Positions 23,901 through 34,580 of a stretch of 64,000 nt of DNA are shown here, one piece after another. The notes below the pieces were generated by a model. It had not been told where the DNA came from. It searched no databases and worked only from the letters and a program-made list of their open reading frames with translations. The number at the start of each line of letters is the position of its first letter. The stretch's first letter is position 1. The position numbers were made by a program, and so were the translations under genes. This DNA comes from Armillaria gallica (lineage: Eukaryota > Basidiomycota > Agaricomycetes > Agaricales > Physalacriaceae). The stretch covers positions 620,001 through 684,000 of the forward strand of contig JBANDB010000004.1 in the NCBI GenBank assembly GCA_037576215.1, read 5' to 3'.

Positions 23901-24540
23901 AATGAAAGTCCTTCAAAGATGGATCATCCTCAATGGCAGACTGTAAAATGTGGAGAAGCAAATGGTGATGAATGTGAGAAACTTCAAATTTGTGAATGGG
24001 AACCTGCCTGGCTTCCTCATCCACAAGTGTCTTTTATCATACTGAGCTATCTGAGCTTGAGCTTTTTTTGTTGCTTTTGTTTGCTTGACAAGAAGCAGAA
24101 CTTCAACAGTGACAGTGGATAAAGTCCAGCCATTCCCACCCCATAGTGACTAAACATCCTTAGCCAGTTGCTTGTTGATTGCAGCAAAGTTGGCATTTTG
24201 TATATTAGTGCTGCAGAAGTCTTCATCACCAACAATCTCTTTTAGAAGGTCCTGTTCACCATTGGACTTCTGTTTGCTCTTACTCTCAAACCAATGGTTG
24301 GAAAAGAAGACACTGACATTTGGATATGGAAAGATAATGTCAGAAATCTTTCTTTTCTTGCACTCCTTAGCTGCTCTGATGTTTGTTGCTAAGTATTCCT
24401 CTTGTTGCTTTCCCATGTCTGGTATGTACATAGGCCAACATCTGTAAATTCATAATAATCAAAAAGAGTTTGCAAGGGTCTGGATACATTTGTGTACATG
24501 TAATAGAACTCTAGGACAACATGATGCATCAGCTTGATCA
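20940..24540 (-). pseudogene. Plavaka-like transposase 2
   Basis: Blocks in order down the minus strand: LMHHVVLEFYYMYTNV (about 24500), EQDLLKEIVGDEDFCSTNIQ (about 24220), FGKLYTSEAFLKAKQELL (about 23350), YVIAAIMVWSDYPEKY (about 23260), VENLLKPMTLVSTENAFSEH (about 22970), FGYNISKMKSLATQDFEDIL (about 22650), AYWHSLAKLQQHTESL (about 22460), HKFSLAIYKLYVTGGYPEDI and DSYSTQIVG (about 22160-22260), HHHIALAKHQYI (about 21870), NYTTYDMCYDQDMIH (about 21580), DAFGFLNPSHVLRACHLISAF (about 21260) and DCDIMVHYLSFEIGHIN (about 21040). The block order is that of one large transposase. It contains introns, stops and frameshifts. Confidence 0.78.
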
Positions 24541-24550
24541 CTGGGGAGTT

Positions 24551-24555
24551 CTTCT
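24551..24555. repeat. left target-site duplication of gag-only element
   Basis: CTTCT, repeated at 26331-26335. Confidence 0.85.
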
Positions 24556-24753
24556 TGTTGAGATTTCTACTGGGCTGGCACTTCTATGTGTGGACAGTGC
24601 TCACAAATATGTGCATACAGTAGTTATGTGGCATTTTTGATTGTTCAATTTTAGACTTTCATCATCATCTTGTGACCATTCTGTGCCCATCCAGCACCTG
24701 TTTAGCACCCATCTCGTGATCTTTCAGTGCTCCTCAGCTTCTTTACCTTAACA
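24556..24753 (+). repeat. 5' LTR of gag-only element
   Basis: 198 bp beginning TGTTGAGATTTCTAC and ending CCTTAACA; similar to 26138-26330 throughout. Confidence 0.87.
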
Positions 24754-24893
24754 GATTATGATTCCCATGCTCCTCTGACCTAAATCTGATATATCTGTGC
24801 TGCTATCTGTGTTCCACCTCTCAAACACTCTTTTCCATCCTTCTCACTCATTCATTCCATTTTCATTTATTTATTCCTATCCCTGCTCTCACC

Positions 24894-26049
24894 ATGGTTG
24901 CATCTGATGTCCCTGCTATGCTTGATCAAGTCCCCAAGCTTCAGAGGGCCTCCAACTACACTGAATGGAAGCAAGACATTAAAATGGCCTTCTATGCAAA
25001 CAAGACCTTTGGTATCATTAATGACTCCATCTCTAAGCACTCCAAGAAAGCTGAAGCTGCTCTCTGGACAGAGAAGGATCAGGAGGCACTCAGTATCATG
25101 TATTCCCACATTGACAAGGACTACTGCTACATCACTGATGGTGTCACATCTGGCCATGCTCTTTGGATTACACTGGAGTCTGCATTCAAGCAGAGTCAGT
25201 TTGCTACTTGTATTGAGTACATATCCTGCCTCTTTGGTGCTGTCCATGATCCCACCAAGCCTGTCAATATCTACATCTGCACCATTATTGATGCTGCTGC
25301 TGCTCTCAAGGTCATGAATCATGAAATCTCTGACTTCCTCATCCAAGACACCATCATCTGCAACCTTGATTCCTCCTTTGATGTTGCCCACACTGCTCTT
25401 TTCACACAGGCTACTGAACCATCACTTGAAGACATCAAATTGTCTTTAATTGCAAGTGAGGTGATTGTCAAAAATGGGGAAGTATCAAGCATTCAAGTGA
25501 AGCAGGAAGAGGGGGAGTCTGCCTTTGCTGCACGTTCTGTGAGGAACCAAGTGAGTGTTGGCAATGCTTGTGGTGTTCAGTTCCAGGAAGAGTATGGCTC
25601 ATCTGATTGGTCTGGTCATTCATCCTGACCATCCACTTCCCATGGCTCATCTGGTGCAATTGACAGTCATGGTTATCGTTGGTGTGACCCCTCACATGAC
25701 AACCATTGCCATCGCTGTGGTCGAACTGGTCACATTGCTGCTATGTGCATTGCAGACATGCCTCAGGAGATCAAAGATTGGGTTTTGGATCATCCTGGGA
25801 AGGAGCATATGGAGTACTCCAATCATGCCTATGATAATCCACCATATGTCCATCCCAATCATCACAGCTCTTGTTCACATTCCAATTCCCAATCTTGCTC
25901 ATTGTCACCTCCAGTGTGCACCTTCTACCTTTGACCCTTTCAGTTCACCAGATTACAAGGATGAGGTTTCTCATCGACTGTCCATCTCTGATGATGCTTG
26001 GTGGCCTGAAGATGTAGATTCATCTGACTATGAGGAGAATTCCAATTGA
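24894..26049 (+). pseudogene. Copia-type Gag with CCHC knuckle
   Basis: The nucleocapsid-like protein would package RNA in virus-like particles. ATG 24894 (context ACCATGG) opens an uninterrupted frame of 244 codons: LQRASNYTEWKQDIKMAF, ALWTEKDQEALSIMYSHI, LWITLESAFKQSQFATCIEY and ISDFLIQDTIICNLDSSFD are Copia Gag features. A TGA at 25626-25628 stops it. The same frame continues with CHRCGRTGHIAAMC (C-x2-C-x4-H-x4-C, about 25694-25747) to a stop at 25934. A one-base shift leads into an acidic tail, SISDDAWWPEDVDSSDYEEN, ending at 26049. Only two lesions, fewer than in neighbouring elements. Confidence 0.88.
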
Positions 26050-26128
26050 AAGCAATGATTCTGAAAGAGGGGGAGCTATATTCTTGTATATTCTTTTTAT
26101 TCTCATTTCTTATGTCCTTCATGTCAGT

Positions 26129-26137
26129 GAGGGGGAG
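26129..26137 (+). other. polypurine tract of gag-only element
   Basis: GAGGGGGAG directly precedes the 3' LTR start TGTTGAG. Confidence 0.8.
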
Positions 26138-26330
26138 TGTTGAGGTTTCTACCAGGCCAGCACTTCCACGTGCAGATGGTGCTCATAAATATGTGCATAC
26201 AGTAGTTACATGGCATTTTTGATTGTTCAATTTTAGACTTTCACCATCATCTTGTGACTGTTCCATGCCCATCCAACACCTGTTTAGCACCCATCTCATG
26301 ATCTTTCAGTGCTCCTCAGCTTCCTTAACA
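26138..26330 (+). repeat. 3' LTR of gag-only element
   Basis: 193 bp, matching 24556-24753 with transitions and a 5-bp length difference near the end. Confidence 0.87.
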
Positions 26331-26610
26331 CTTCTGTCTCATCAAATGGTGCTGGTCTATCCAGAAGAGAATCTTCAAGAGCAGCTAGCACTTTGGCCAT
26401 CAGATATCATTGCCACTTGTCTGGAAGAATGAGCTCATCCACAGACATTGGTTCATCAAAAACAGGGGACTTGTATTGCATGTTATCATGACAATCATTA
26501 TGGGAAGTCTTGCAAGAAGATACATGCTCATTACTTGCTTGTGCAGCATTGTAACCCTCCTGTAATATCTGAGTTAGTAAAATCACTCTGCAGTGTGTTG
26601 GGCACATACA

Positions 26611-29562
26611 GAAAAGGACCTATCAGTCTCCAAAGGCAGGTAGTGGCTTCTTCCTTCACCCAAGTCCTGAGGAACCCCATATTACTTTCTAAAGGGGTTC
26701 TATTCTATTCTCCCAAGATGCTGCTTTTCCCAAGCCCAGATTTGTGAGCCATGTTGATAGGTCCTCCTTTTAATATCCAAAGCTCATTTTCACTTTTCAA
26801 GATGGTGATTAAATTGCACATCATGCTTGTAGCACTTACCACAGGTGCATACTTGTTCTTGATGGTTGATAGAGGGTATAGGATCTGGCAATCCATGTAC
26901 TAATCAACTGCAAATATGAAGCTAATTAGCAGCAGTAAGATGAAGCTGGTGAGCACTGACTGTACCTGGTATTTTATCAACTTTAACTCAAACATATGCA
27001 GCCTTGTTCCCAAGTCATATTCAGCTGCAGCTGGTTTGGGTGGAACAAGGCTAGGTCTGAGTTCAACTGGCAGCTCATGTGGTAGTGTTGATGAAGTTAA
27101 GCAAGGAGAGCTCAGGACAAAGTGAAGATGTAATTATAAGAGGTGAAATCACTTGTATGATATTGCAATTACATTGTAAGGACAGAAAATATTTCAATAA
27201 GATGTGGATCAATTGCAATCAATTTCAAGGAACATGGTCAAATTGAGAGCACATGAAACATCTACTTGTCATTATGATCAGCTCAATCAGCTGTAAGGTA
27301 TTACAATTTTTCAGTCTTTTTCCTAATGATTATCCTGCTGGAAGAAGTCAATGGCAACACCTCCTATGAAGCCCAGGAGGCCAGATCTTTAAGATACATT
27401 GTAGTAAAGCATATTTGCTACACTTTCACTCACATTTTGACAAGCTAAGATCTCCACAAGACATATAAAGACATGCACCCAAAAAGATTTTAAGCCTTTG
27501 TTAGTCTGACAGACCAACTGACCTGATGTGCTGGAACAATGGGCCGGGAACCCCTTGCTTTTGCAAGTGATCCTTTGCAACAAGATCTCTATGATGACTG
27601 GCTTGATATGATGAGTAAACTTATGAGTTCTGTCTAAATGTCATTCTGAATCCCCTGCTAATATCCACACACTTATTATATCCTGATTACTCAGCGGAAT
27701 CAATGCCATCAATGTAAGGAAGGTTGTTCTGGCTAATATCAGGCCACATAATGACATGATCACTTCTGCTTCCCTGAAACAAGCAGTTTCATTGATTTCA
27801 AATAATCCATGCTTATTAGGGCACCACCTTTCCCTCAAGTCCACCTTGTTCTGAGGTAAGTTGACATTATAAAGTAACTAGAGATACATAATCAGTATAG
27901 TTAAGATTGGGCATCTCCTTCCCAAACTTTAGGCATCAGTATCTCAAATTCCTGAAACTTTTAACAGAAATGTGATATAGAATATTGAAACATCTAAATT
28001 CTTTACATGAGCACCTTGTTGATTCTTTTGCAAAAGCCTTATTTTGTAATTTAATGCAATTTAATGTCCTTAATGCAGTAATCCAGCTGGTAACTATTTA
28101 TTACAATGTTAGCAAAAACTCTGAGAATTTAATAGACCTTTTGATAGAGATTATAATGTCCCCAGGTCCAGATTCCAAAATCTAGTTTGACCTGTTCTGG
28201 TGGGCTGATTTATTACTGAACATGTCTTATCAATTATTTATTGGAAATCAACTTAACTACAGTGAGAATTGAACTAGCAACTTCACGTATACACTACTAC
28301 AAATCATACTACACAATTACCATTACACTAAGTATCTTTGAGTATAAAGACACTTTGGGTTAATATAGCCTTGGCAGCATGCTCTGCAAAGCACATATTC
28401 AATCTGACTCTGACATTGTCATTAGCAAATTCTTAGGCTCCGATAACTTGAAATTGATAGCCATAAGTCTTGGGGCACATTAAAAGTTGAAGAGACTACA
28501 GGTGAAGTCCATGGATATGGCAGATAGATAAAACCAAGGGAGCCCAGATATGACCTGGATATGGCCTTACATAATATTCTAAAGTATATGTTCTCACCTG
28601 GGATCATGATCTTATTGCTCCAAAATAATCTAAGCTAGAGATTAAAATGCATATTATAATGTATTATAATGTCAGCTGCCTTAAAAGGCTCTGCCAAAGT
28701 TCTGACACTGTGGGCTTTACTGGGCTTTACTGCCACAGTGTCAACAACAATATCAGGCTGGAGACAACACCAGATGTTGCTCCAAGTTTATTTCTCTTCC
28801 ACCTTTCCCTCTTTGGACTTCTGTGAAGGCTCCAACAACAATCAAATCTACTGTAGTCCTGTGTTGGAGAGAAATGAGGCTTCTATTTCTGGATATTCTA
28901 GCCTAGTTGTGCTCACTTCAACACTCCTGGATGCATGGTCTTGAAGATGGCAATGATGTTGCTCCAGCAGCAGTATAGACATGATGGGGCTATTCTAATT
29001 GAGAGGCCCATTGATGAAAAGGGGGGAATGACTTTCAAGCCATTCTAAAGCCAGTCAGTGAGTTGGCATTAGAGAATAATAGGAATCAAGTGAGTCATCA
29101 ATGGATGATTTTTCTAGCCTTAGTGTTGACTGTGATCTTTTCATTTGCCCAGGAAATGTCAGTGCCTGCACTAGCACTTCACTCCCATGACTTACCATAT
29201 GTCATGCAAGCCATGCTGTATGACTATGGTGATATTGATATAGGGGATTTCAGCACAGAGCAAGACCTCATTCACATCTCTCATGCACTCTCTACATTTC
29301 TGATAGTGAATACCCATCATTACAGACTGAGACTCATACATATCTTAAATCTCATACACTCACTTGCATGGAACATCTGCCTGTGTACTGTAGGCAAGTG
29401 TATGGATGCAATGCATAATGCATAATGCAGCTCAAAAAAATGTCTAAATAAATATATGTAATATATAATGCAGGCTCTATCACCATAGTTGTACAAGTTG
29501 CACATGTACCACCAAATCTGCCAATTTTTAGTGACTGCTGGTTTCTCACTGGCAACACAGTA
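26611..29562. other. no recognised gene
   Basis: CpG-poor sequence. Its left few hundred bases may contain the decayed N-terminus of Plavaka-like element 2. Open frames at 27389-27583 and 27641-27844 (minus) and 28669-28944 and 29063-29425 (plus) have no motifs I recognise. Nothing firm is assigned. Confidence 0.4.
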
Positions 29563-29829
29563 GGGTGTTTCACGAGAGCCCCGATCTTGGTTTTTGAATG
29601 TTTTTTGGGCCTTTTTTTGGATTCTTTTTTTGCTCAGCATCTGCCGATTTTTCAAAATATGGTCCCTTATTTCAAGTATGCAAAAGCAGCTCAGTAGCTG
29701 CTTTTGCAGTGATTTTCTGCCCTTTTTTTAAGACATGTTTCATCTGCTTAGTAATACAGCCATAGGCTAGTTCTCATACCAAGTTCACTACGATTAACAC
29801 CCTATATCCTGCACTACTGCACGAAATCA

Positions 29830-31436
29830 TGTCTGGCAGAGGATGAGGAAAAGGCACGAGAGGTGGTCGGGCTGGCAAGAATAACCTTGAGCCACCTCTG
29901 AGCCAGCCTGTTGTTGCCCCCACTGCTGCACTGACTACTACTACCCCTTCTGGCCAAAAACCTCATGCAAAACCCATCTGCTGGAAAGACCATCCTGAAT
30001 GGACAAACCGTGCAATCAGTTACCTCATTCAGAAGCTGCCATTCCACATGAAGCTCTTCAGTGATTCAACATCAGATGCCAAAGCAGAAGACCAAAAGAA
30101 AGTACAGGCTAAGGACGGCAAGCTCATCATGTATAGAGTGTTGGCTGAGCATATCTTTACTGGCTTCGATGTTGATCAAGAGCATTGCGAAGAGTATGGG
30201 AAGGATCCAACTCGGTTTGCATGGTCTACCCAGCAGCAGTTTTCCCAGTGAGTTCTCACTATTGGGCTGTCCCTAGTTAATGCTGAAACAACATGATGCA
30301 AGGCTCAAAAAGCAGTACCAGGGACATGTAAGGAAGCTGAAGGACAGGGGGAGGTGTGTTGCCTGAAGATGAAGCAACAAATGTGATAGGTCTGTTCCCA
30401 TATAGCTTATAGGTCTGTGCATGCTCATCGATGCCATACAGAAATGATTCATAATGAGTGGCCATTCTGGGATGACCTGCATGCAATCTGGAGAGAGCTT
30501 CTGAACTACAATCCTGTTGGGATCAGCAATGCTGAAGGAGGACAGAATCATTCCGAACAAGTGGCACATTTATTTCAGACCAAGACTCCAAGTTCAGAGC
30601 AGCAGCCAGACCATCAGAAGGGTCCAGATAGCAACATCTCAGATGAGCAAAGCAGTGACGAGGATAAGGGGCACAATGACAGCGGTTTAGATGCTTTCTT
30701 GTGTGATGCCAGCCAAGACTGGGATTATGATACCCTTGACTGATCAATGACCTCCTCTGCAATGGGTAGTGAGGATGTGACAGTAGCAGGGGATGAGGGT
30801 GAGGCAGTTGAAAAAGCTGAGCAGTTGAATGTTGATCCACCCCCTGCCAAGGTGCATGCACACTCTTATCCTGTCCTAATAGAGTCCTAATGTTCCCAGC
30901 AAATAGTCAAGCATCATCAAGATGTGAAAGATTTGAAGAAGGACAGAGCAACAACATAGAGCAACAAAAAGGAATGAAAGGGCACCAGCCATGATGATAA
31001 AACTGGAAACAGCAGCAAGAAGTGTGGCTATGACACATCAGGCCTTGATGAGATCCACCTGAAGGAGTTAGAAGAAGCAACACGGCGTCATGAGGCAAAG
31101 GATATCATCCAGTTGAAGCAGCTAGAGCTTGAGAAGGGGAAGCAGGATGCTAAGTGTCGGAAGATAGAACTGGATGCTCAGTGAGCGGAACAGGAAGCGA
31201 TGACAGCTCACTGCATGCTGGATTTGATGCAGAGGCTTTTACTGATGATGTCTCAGGGTCATGTTCCCATTCAACCTACTATGCCCAAGCCTAGCTTCAG
31301 TCAAAGCTCTCTTCATGCAAGCTCCAGTGGGTCGGAAACACCAGCACAGAGACTAGATCTTTTCAACATGCTGCAAGAAGGATGTGAAGGACAAGATGAC
31401 AGTTTTCATACTTTAGACTACCATAATTATGGGTGA
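29830..31436 (+). pseudogene. Harbinger accessory SANT/Myb-like DNA-binding protein
   Basis: The partner protein helps the transposase reach DNA and the nucleus in this superfamily. ATG 29830 opens MSGRG, then TGA where the basic leader (GKGTRGGRAGKNN continues) would need Arg. Next come WKDHPEWTNRAISYLIQKLP, MKLFSDSTSDAKAEDQKKVQ and DPTRFAWSTQQQFSQ (trihelix-like DNA-binding region), then NEWPFWDDLHAIWRELLNYN, an acidic Ser-rich spacer, and a Lys/Glu-rich coiled coil (LKELEEATRRHEAKD, LKQLELEKGKQD, about 31060-31160). It ends at TGA 31434-31436. Several stops occur between blocks, one in the coiled coil. Confidence 0.78.
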
Positions 31437-31446
31437 TATATATGGT

Positions 31447-32955
31447 TTATTCTGATGGCATATCTAGAATTCCATTCGCAAATAGAGCTTCTTTGACTTT
31501 ACAATGTTTGTGCTGCCCTGTTGACTCTCGGCGAATATCTGCAGGGACTTGTTCATCATCAGATACATCCCCTGCAGAGCTATCTGATGAGAGACCTTCT
31601 TCAATAAGCTCCTCTTCCCAGTGCGAATCAACTTCATTGGACTCAATGTTATGGATCAGTGTATGGATGACTAAACACATTCAAATCCATGCAATGGCAC
31701 ATAAATGATCCTCAGGGTTCTTGATTTGCTGGCATAAACCCTTGAGAGACTGGAAGCAGCCCTTGAGATATCCAACCACATGCTCTAAACATATCCATAC
31801 CTTGTTGAAATTCAGTATAAAGAAAGTCTAAAGACATGAAGCATGTACATGAGAAACCCAGTAGTTAAATGTCTTATTCTCAGGGATGTTTCCAGCTGGC
31901 TTCTTGTATGGTTGTATGGTGTTACACACCAGGCTTTGATAGGATAAGCTGAGTCTGCCCAGATCCACTCATTGCATCCGATAAGCCTCTGGTGATCACG
32001 AACAGTTTGTAATTCAGCAAAGGCCATAGAATCATGGGTACTGCCACAGTGACCTATGACATAGTCTACAATACGCAGGTTGGGAAGTGTGATGAGCTGT
32101 GGTACAGAATTAGCTGGCACTAACAACTGAAGCTAGTAGTTCAGACACACCTGTATGTTCAATGAGTAATTAGACTTCCTGTCAAAATATGCCTCTCTGT
32201 GATAGGCAGGCTTCTCTGCAAGGGGAACCAATGTTCCATCAACAAGGAGCCACCCATTGTGCCATGCAACACACAATGCTGCTTCAACCCATGCCTTCGC
32301 CTCCTCTTTCTCTCTGGCACTTGGCCAGTGGATCACCTCATCATGCAGAGAGAGAAATGCCACCATGACATGGTGTGTTGCATTGACTACTGTCCCAGTA
32401 GATACTCCAGCCCACTGCGCAATCAATTCCATGGAGGCGCTGTTGCCAAAATGCCCAAAGCGAAAGAGAGCTATGGCAAGCTGATGGGGAATGGGCATCT
32501 GGCTGGCTGATCCTTCACTAGCAAAAACAGGGTGACTGTCGATACAGCTTACAAGTGTGTCAAATGTCTCAGGGGAAACACGAAGGTTCCTCCAAAAATG
32601 AGATGGGTCATCCTGCTTGAACAGCTCAAGGATGAGATATAACTGGGACAGCTTGTGGACCTTGTGGGGCCAGAAAACACGTGTTTCAGTGAGATACTTG
32701 ATGTGATCTTGCACAAGGTGCATCTGTCAAATATACCGGTCATCTTCCTCCTCATCAGAAGAGAACTGGCCTTCTGAGACAGCCCTTTCAGTTGGCTGAT
32801 GTTGCTCAGGTGGTTCTAGTGAAGAGAGGGAAGAGTATGATGAGAACGACGAGATGGAAGAGAAAGAAGAGCCATCACTGTTGTTGCCATCAATATCGCA
32901 ATGTTGAGACTCAGTGTGAGAGCCATCAGCTTCTTGCTTCCATTTTTGGTGCTAT
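31447..32955 (-). pseudogene. Harbinger-type DDE transposase
   Basis: Minus strand. A Ser-rich acidic leader (about 32720-32950, with a TGA after DDRYI), then LRVSPETFDTLVSCIDSHPV, ELIAQWAGVSTGTVVNATHH, LVDGTLVPLAEKPAYH with the first catalytic Asp, YFDRKSNYSLNIQV, LRIVDYVIGHCGSTHDSMAF, WADSAYPIKAWCVTPY with the second Asp, and LEHVVGYLKGCFQSLKG carrying the expected third acidic residue. These are DDE_Tnp_4 signatures. Introns probably lie at about 32127-32140 and 31785-31850. It ends with an acidic tail at 31447. The block 32133-32723 is open for 196 codons, the best preserved part. Confidence 0.85.
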
Positions 32956-33088
32956 AGCTTCTGCAGATGGCATGCATATTTGAGAACACTAAAGAGCAGG
33001 CATTGACAAAGGGGTAATGCAGGCATAAGTAGTACTGGCTAACACAACTCAGGTTATGAAATATGTCTGTAATACTTGGTACTCTGAA

Positions 33089-33217
33089 GGGTTTCATGAC
33101 GAAGCCTTTTTTAGCTGTTTTTTGAGCCTTTTTCCCAGTAAATCAAATGCAAAAACAGATCAAAAAAGGCTCCAAAAAAGGATTGAAAAATGAGATTTGG
33201 CCCATCATGAAACACCC
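33089..33217. repeat. fold-back right end of the Harbinger element
   Basis: GGGTTTCATGACGAAGCC at 33089 faces the terminal GGGTGTTTCATGATGGGCC (inverted, ending 33217), with matching T-runs and A-runs between, so these 129 bp can fold on themselves. The left end lacks an obvious equivalent. Confidence 0.6.
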
Positions 33218-34039
33218 TATTATAGCTCTCTGTCCTCATGATAACTCCAGATAATCTCAGAGTCCATGTCAGTGCACAGTGTGTTATGATGCTAAGAAAA
33301 AAAAAGTATGGTGGTTCAGTTTATTACTAAGAAAAATGGCTTTATAGAATTAAGGCTCAATACTGGTAGGGGTGGCCAATACTGATCCTGGTACTGAAAT
33401 CAAATTTGATCATGTAAACCATGTGGGTTTTGCACAGCTCCCATTAGGCAGTGTGTCTTAGGTTATCCCACCATCTCTGTTTGCTACATTCATGCTGGCC
33501 CCACTACTCATTTTCAACCTTGTATTTTATACTATAATACCTATAATATCATTTATGTTTACTCTTTGAGTTTTCATGGCTGTTCAAGCTTTTTTTAAGC
33601 TTAAACTCTGGACTGAGGCCATGTCAAAACAAAGACTTGAACATCTGTGCACACATCACGTGTCCAAGGCATCAGCACTCTTTCATTGATGAATTATGAG
33701 TTATGACTGTTAATTTCTGTGAAGTATTACTTACTTGGTCAGCTCATAGTTTTTTTCAGAATCCCTGCTGGATTGACTAGCAAGCAATCTTCCATCAGCC
33801 CATTTTACAATAATGTACCCTGACAGTGAGTTTCAGAGTGAATGAGACATATTTCTGGATAATATTTTTGATATTTTTATCGCTGAAATCATATCAAATA
33901 TGTAAGTTCCATATTTACATGAATGAAGTATAGTTTAATATTTCTTTGTTGACTCCTGAGTACAATGCCTATCACTAGTTCCAACACCTCCCTAGTGTGA
34001 CCTTCTACAACTGTCAGTGTTAAAATTGTCAAGCTAGGC

Positions 34040-34508
34040 TGTTGGGATAGCAATCCTGAGCGAGTACAGGAAGGTACTCACAGATTCAGCACTAACACTG
34101 CATGGTGGCCTCAATAATTGAGCTTTAAATATTTAATCCAAACAATATTTATTTTCAGTCACTTTCCTGCCTAATATATTAAAGAAATAAGTAAAATATC
34201 TTCTCAATATTTGAGATTTTATGCAGTTTTGAGGCAAATTTCACAAATATAGAAAAGATATGAGCAAAATCTTTTACCTATTTTAGGCTCAAATATAATA
34301 AAAATAAAAAATTTTCAAATTTGATATTTAAGCCTGATTTATTGAAGTCATCATGCAGTGTAATCAGCAGCAGCTGATTTGGATCATGACTCAGACATAT
34401 TTGGTAATTCATAGTAGATTCTCAAAGTAGTACAAAATGTATTTAAGCATAACATCTCTCTGTCGAGAGGCTACTTAATTCTCTACTCTCCTCTACTTGG
34501 TTACAACA
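34040..34508 (+). repeat. Copia-2 5' LTR
   Basis: Matches the 3' LTR on both sides of a 265-bp MITE plus TAA duplication, which accounts for its extra length (469 versus 201 bp). Confidence 0.9.
34096..34360. mobile_element. Tourist-like MITE in the LTR
   Basis: 265 bp, very AT-rich and non-coding, with inverted ends CACTGCATGGTGGCC / CACTGCATGATGACT extending about 22 bp with three transitions. It is flanked by TAA on both sides (34093-34095, 34361-34363). The intact 3' LTR gives the empty site CACTAATCAGC. A 3-bp TAA target and this end type indicate a PIF/Harbinger-mobilised MITE. Confidence 0.9.
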
Positions 34509-34523
34509 GGTTATAGGCCCTGG
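34509..34523 (+). other. Copia-2 putative primer-binding site
   Basis: GGTTATAGGCCCTGG follows the 5' LTR directly. Copia-1 has GTTTATGGGCCCTGG in the same place, so the shared sequence probably pairs with a tRNA fragment. Confidence 0.5.
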
Positions 34524-34580
34524 CCCTAACTGAACTACTTACATTGTTACCTACTTTGCACTTTCATACTTTACGTACAT

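Larger units (their letters stand above)
24556..26330 (+). mobile_element. gag-only Copia-type LTR element (TR-GAG-like), 1775 bp
   Basis: Two LTRs of about 195 bp (TGTTGAG to CCTTAACA), a 5-bp target duplication CTTCT, a polypurine tract and a single gag frame with a perfect CCHC knuckle fill the whole element. Gag ends within about 80 bp of the polypurine tract, so there is no room for protease, integrase or reverse transcriptase. This matches the architecture called TR-GAG in plants, a non-autonomous class. It inserted into Plavaka-like element 2. Confidence 0.85.
20940..26610 (-). mobile_element. Plavaka-like DNA transposon 2, decayed, with insertion
   Basis: A second large transposase relic of the Plavaka group, in a different subfamily from element 1. 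Its frame runs down the minus strand from at least 26490 to about 20950 and is interrupted at 24556-26330 by a gag-only LTR element. Removing that insertion and one copy of its duplicated CTTCT rejoins open minus-strand sequence. Terminal repeats were not identified, so the limits are those of the coding relic. Confidence 0.72.
29563..33217. mobile_element. PIF/Harbinger-type DNA transposon with two convergent genes
   Basis: The ends are GGGTGTTTCACGA (left, 29563) and, inverted, GGGTGTTTCATGA (right, ending 33217), both next to the dinucleotide TA, followed inward by T-runs and GGCC-type words on both sides. Inside are a plus-strand SANT/Myb-like gene (29830-31436) and a minus-strand DDE transposase (31447-32955), the two-gene layout of Harbinger elements. 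A 2-bp TA target would suit the ISL2EU-like branch rather than the 3-bp TWA of PIF proper. Both genes contain stops. Confidence 0.85.

Noticed and set aside
24867..25391. 174-codon minus-strand frame opposite gag
   Set aside because: It is the antisense shadow of the gag-only element, whose plus frame has Gag motifs and a CCHC knuckle.
32199..32510. 103-codon plus-strand frame
   Set aside because: Antisense to the best preserved part of the Harbinger transposase.
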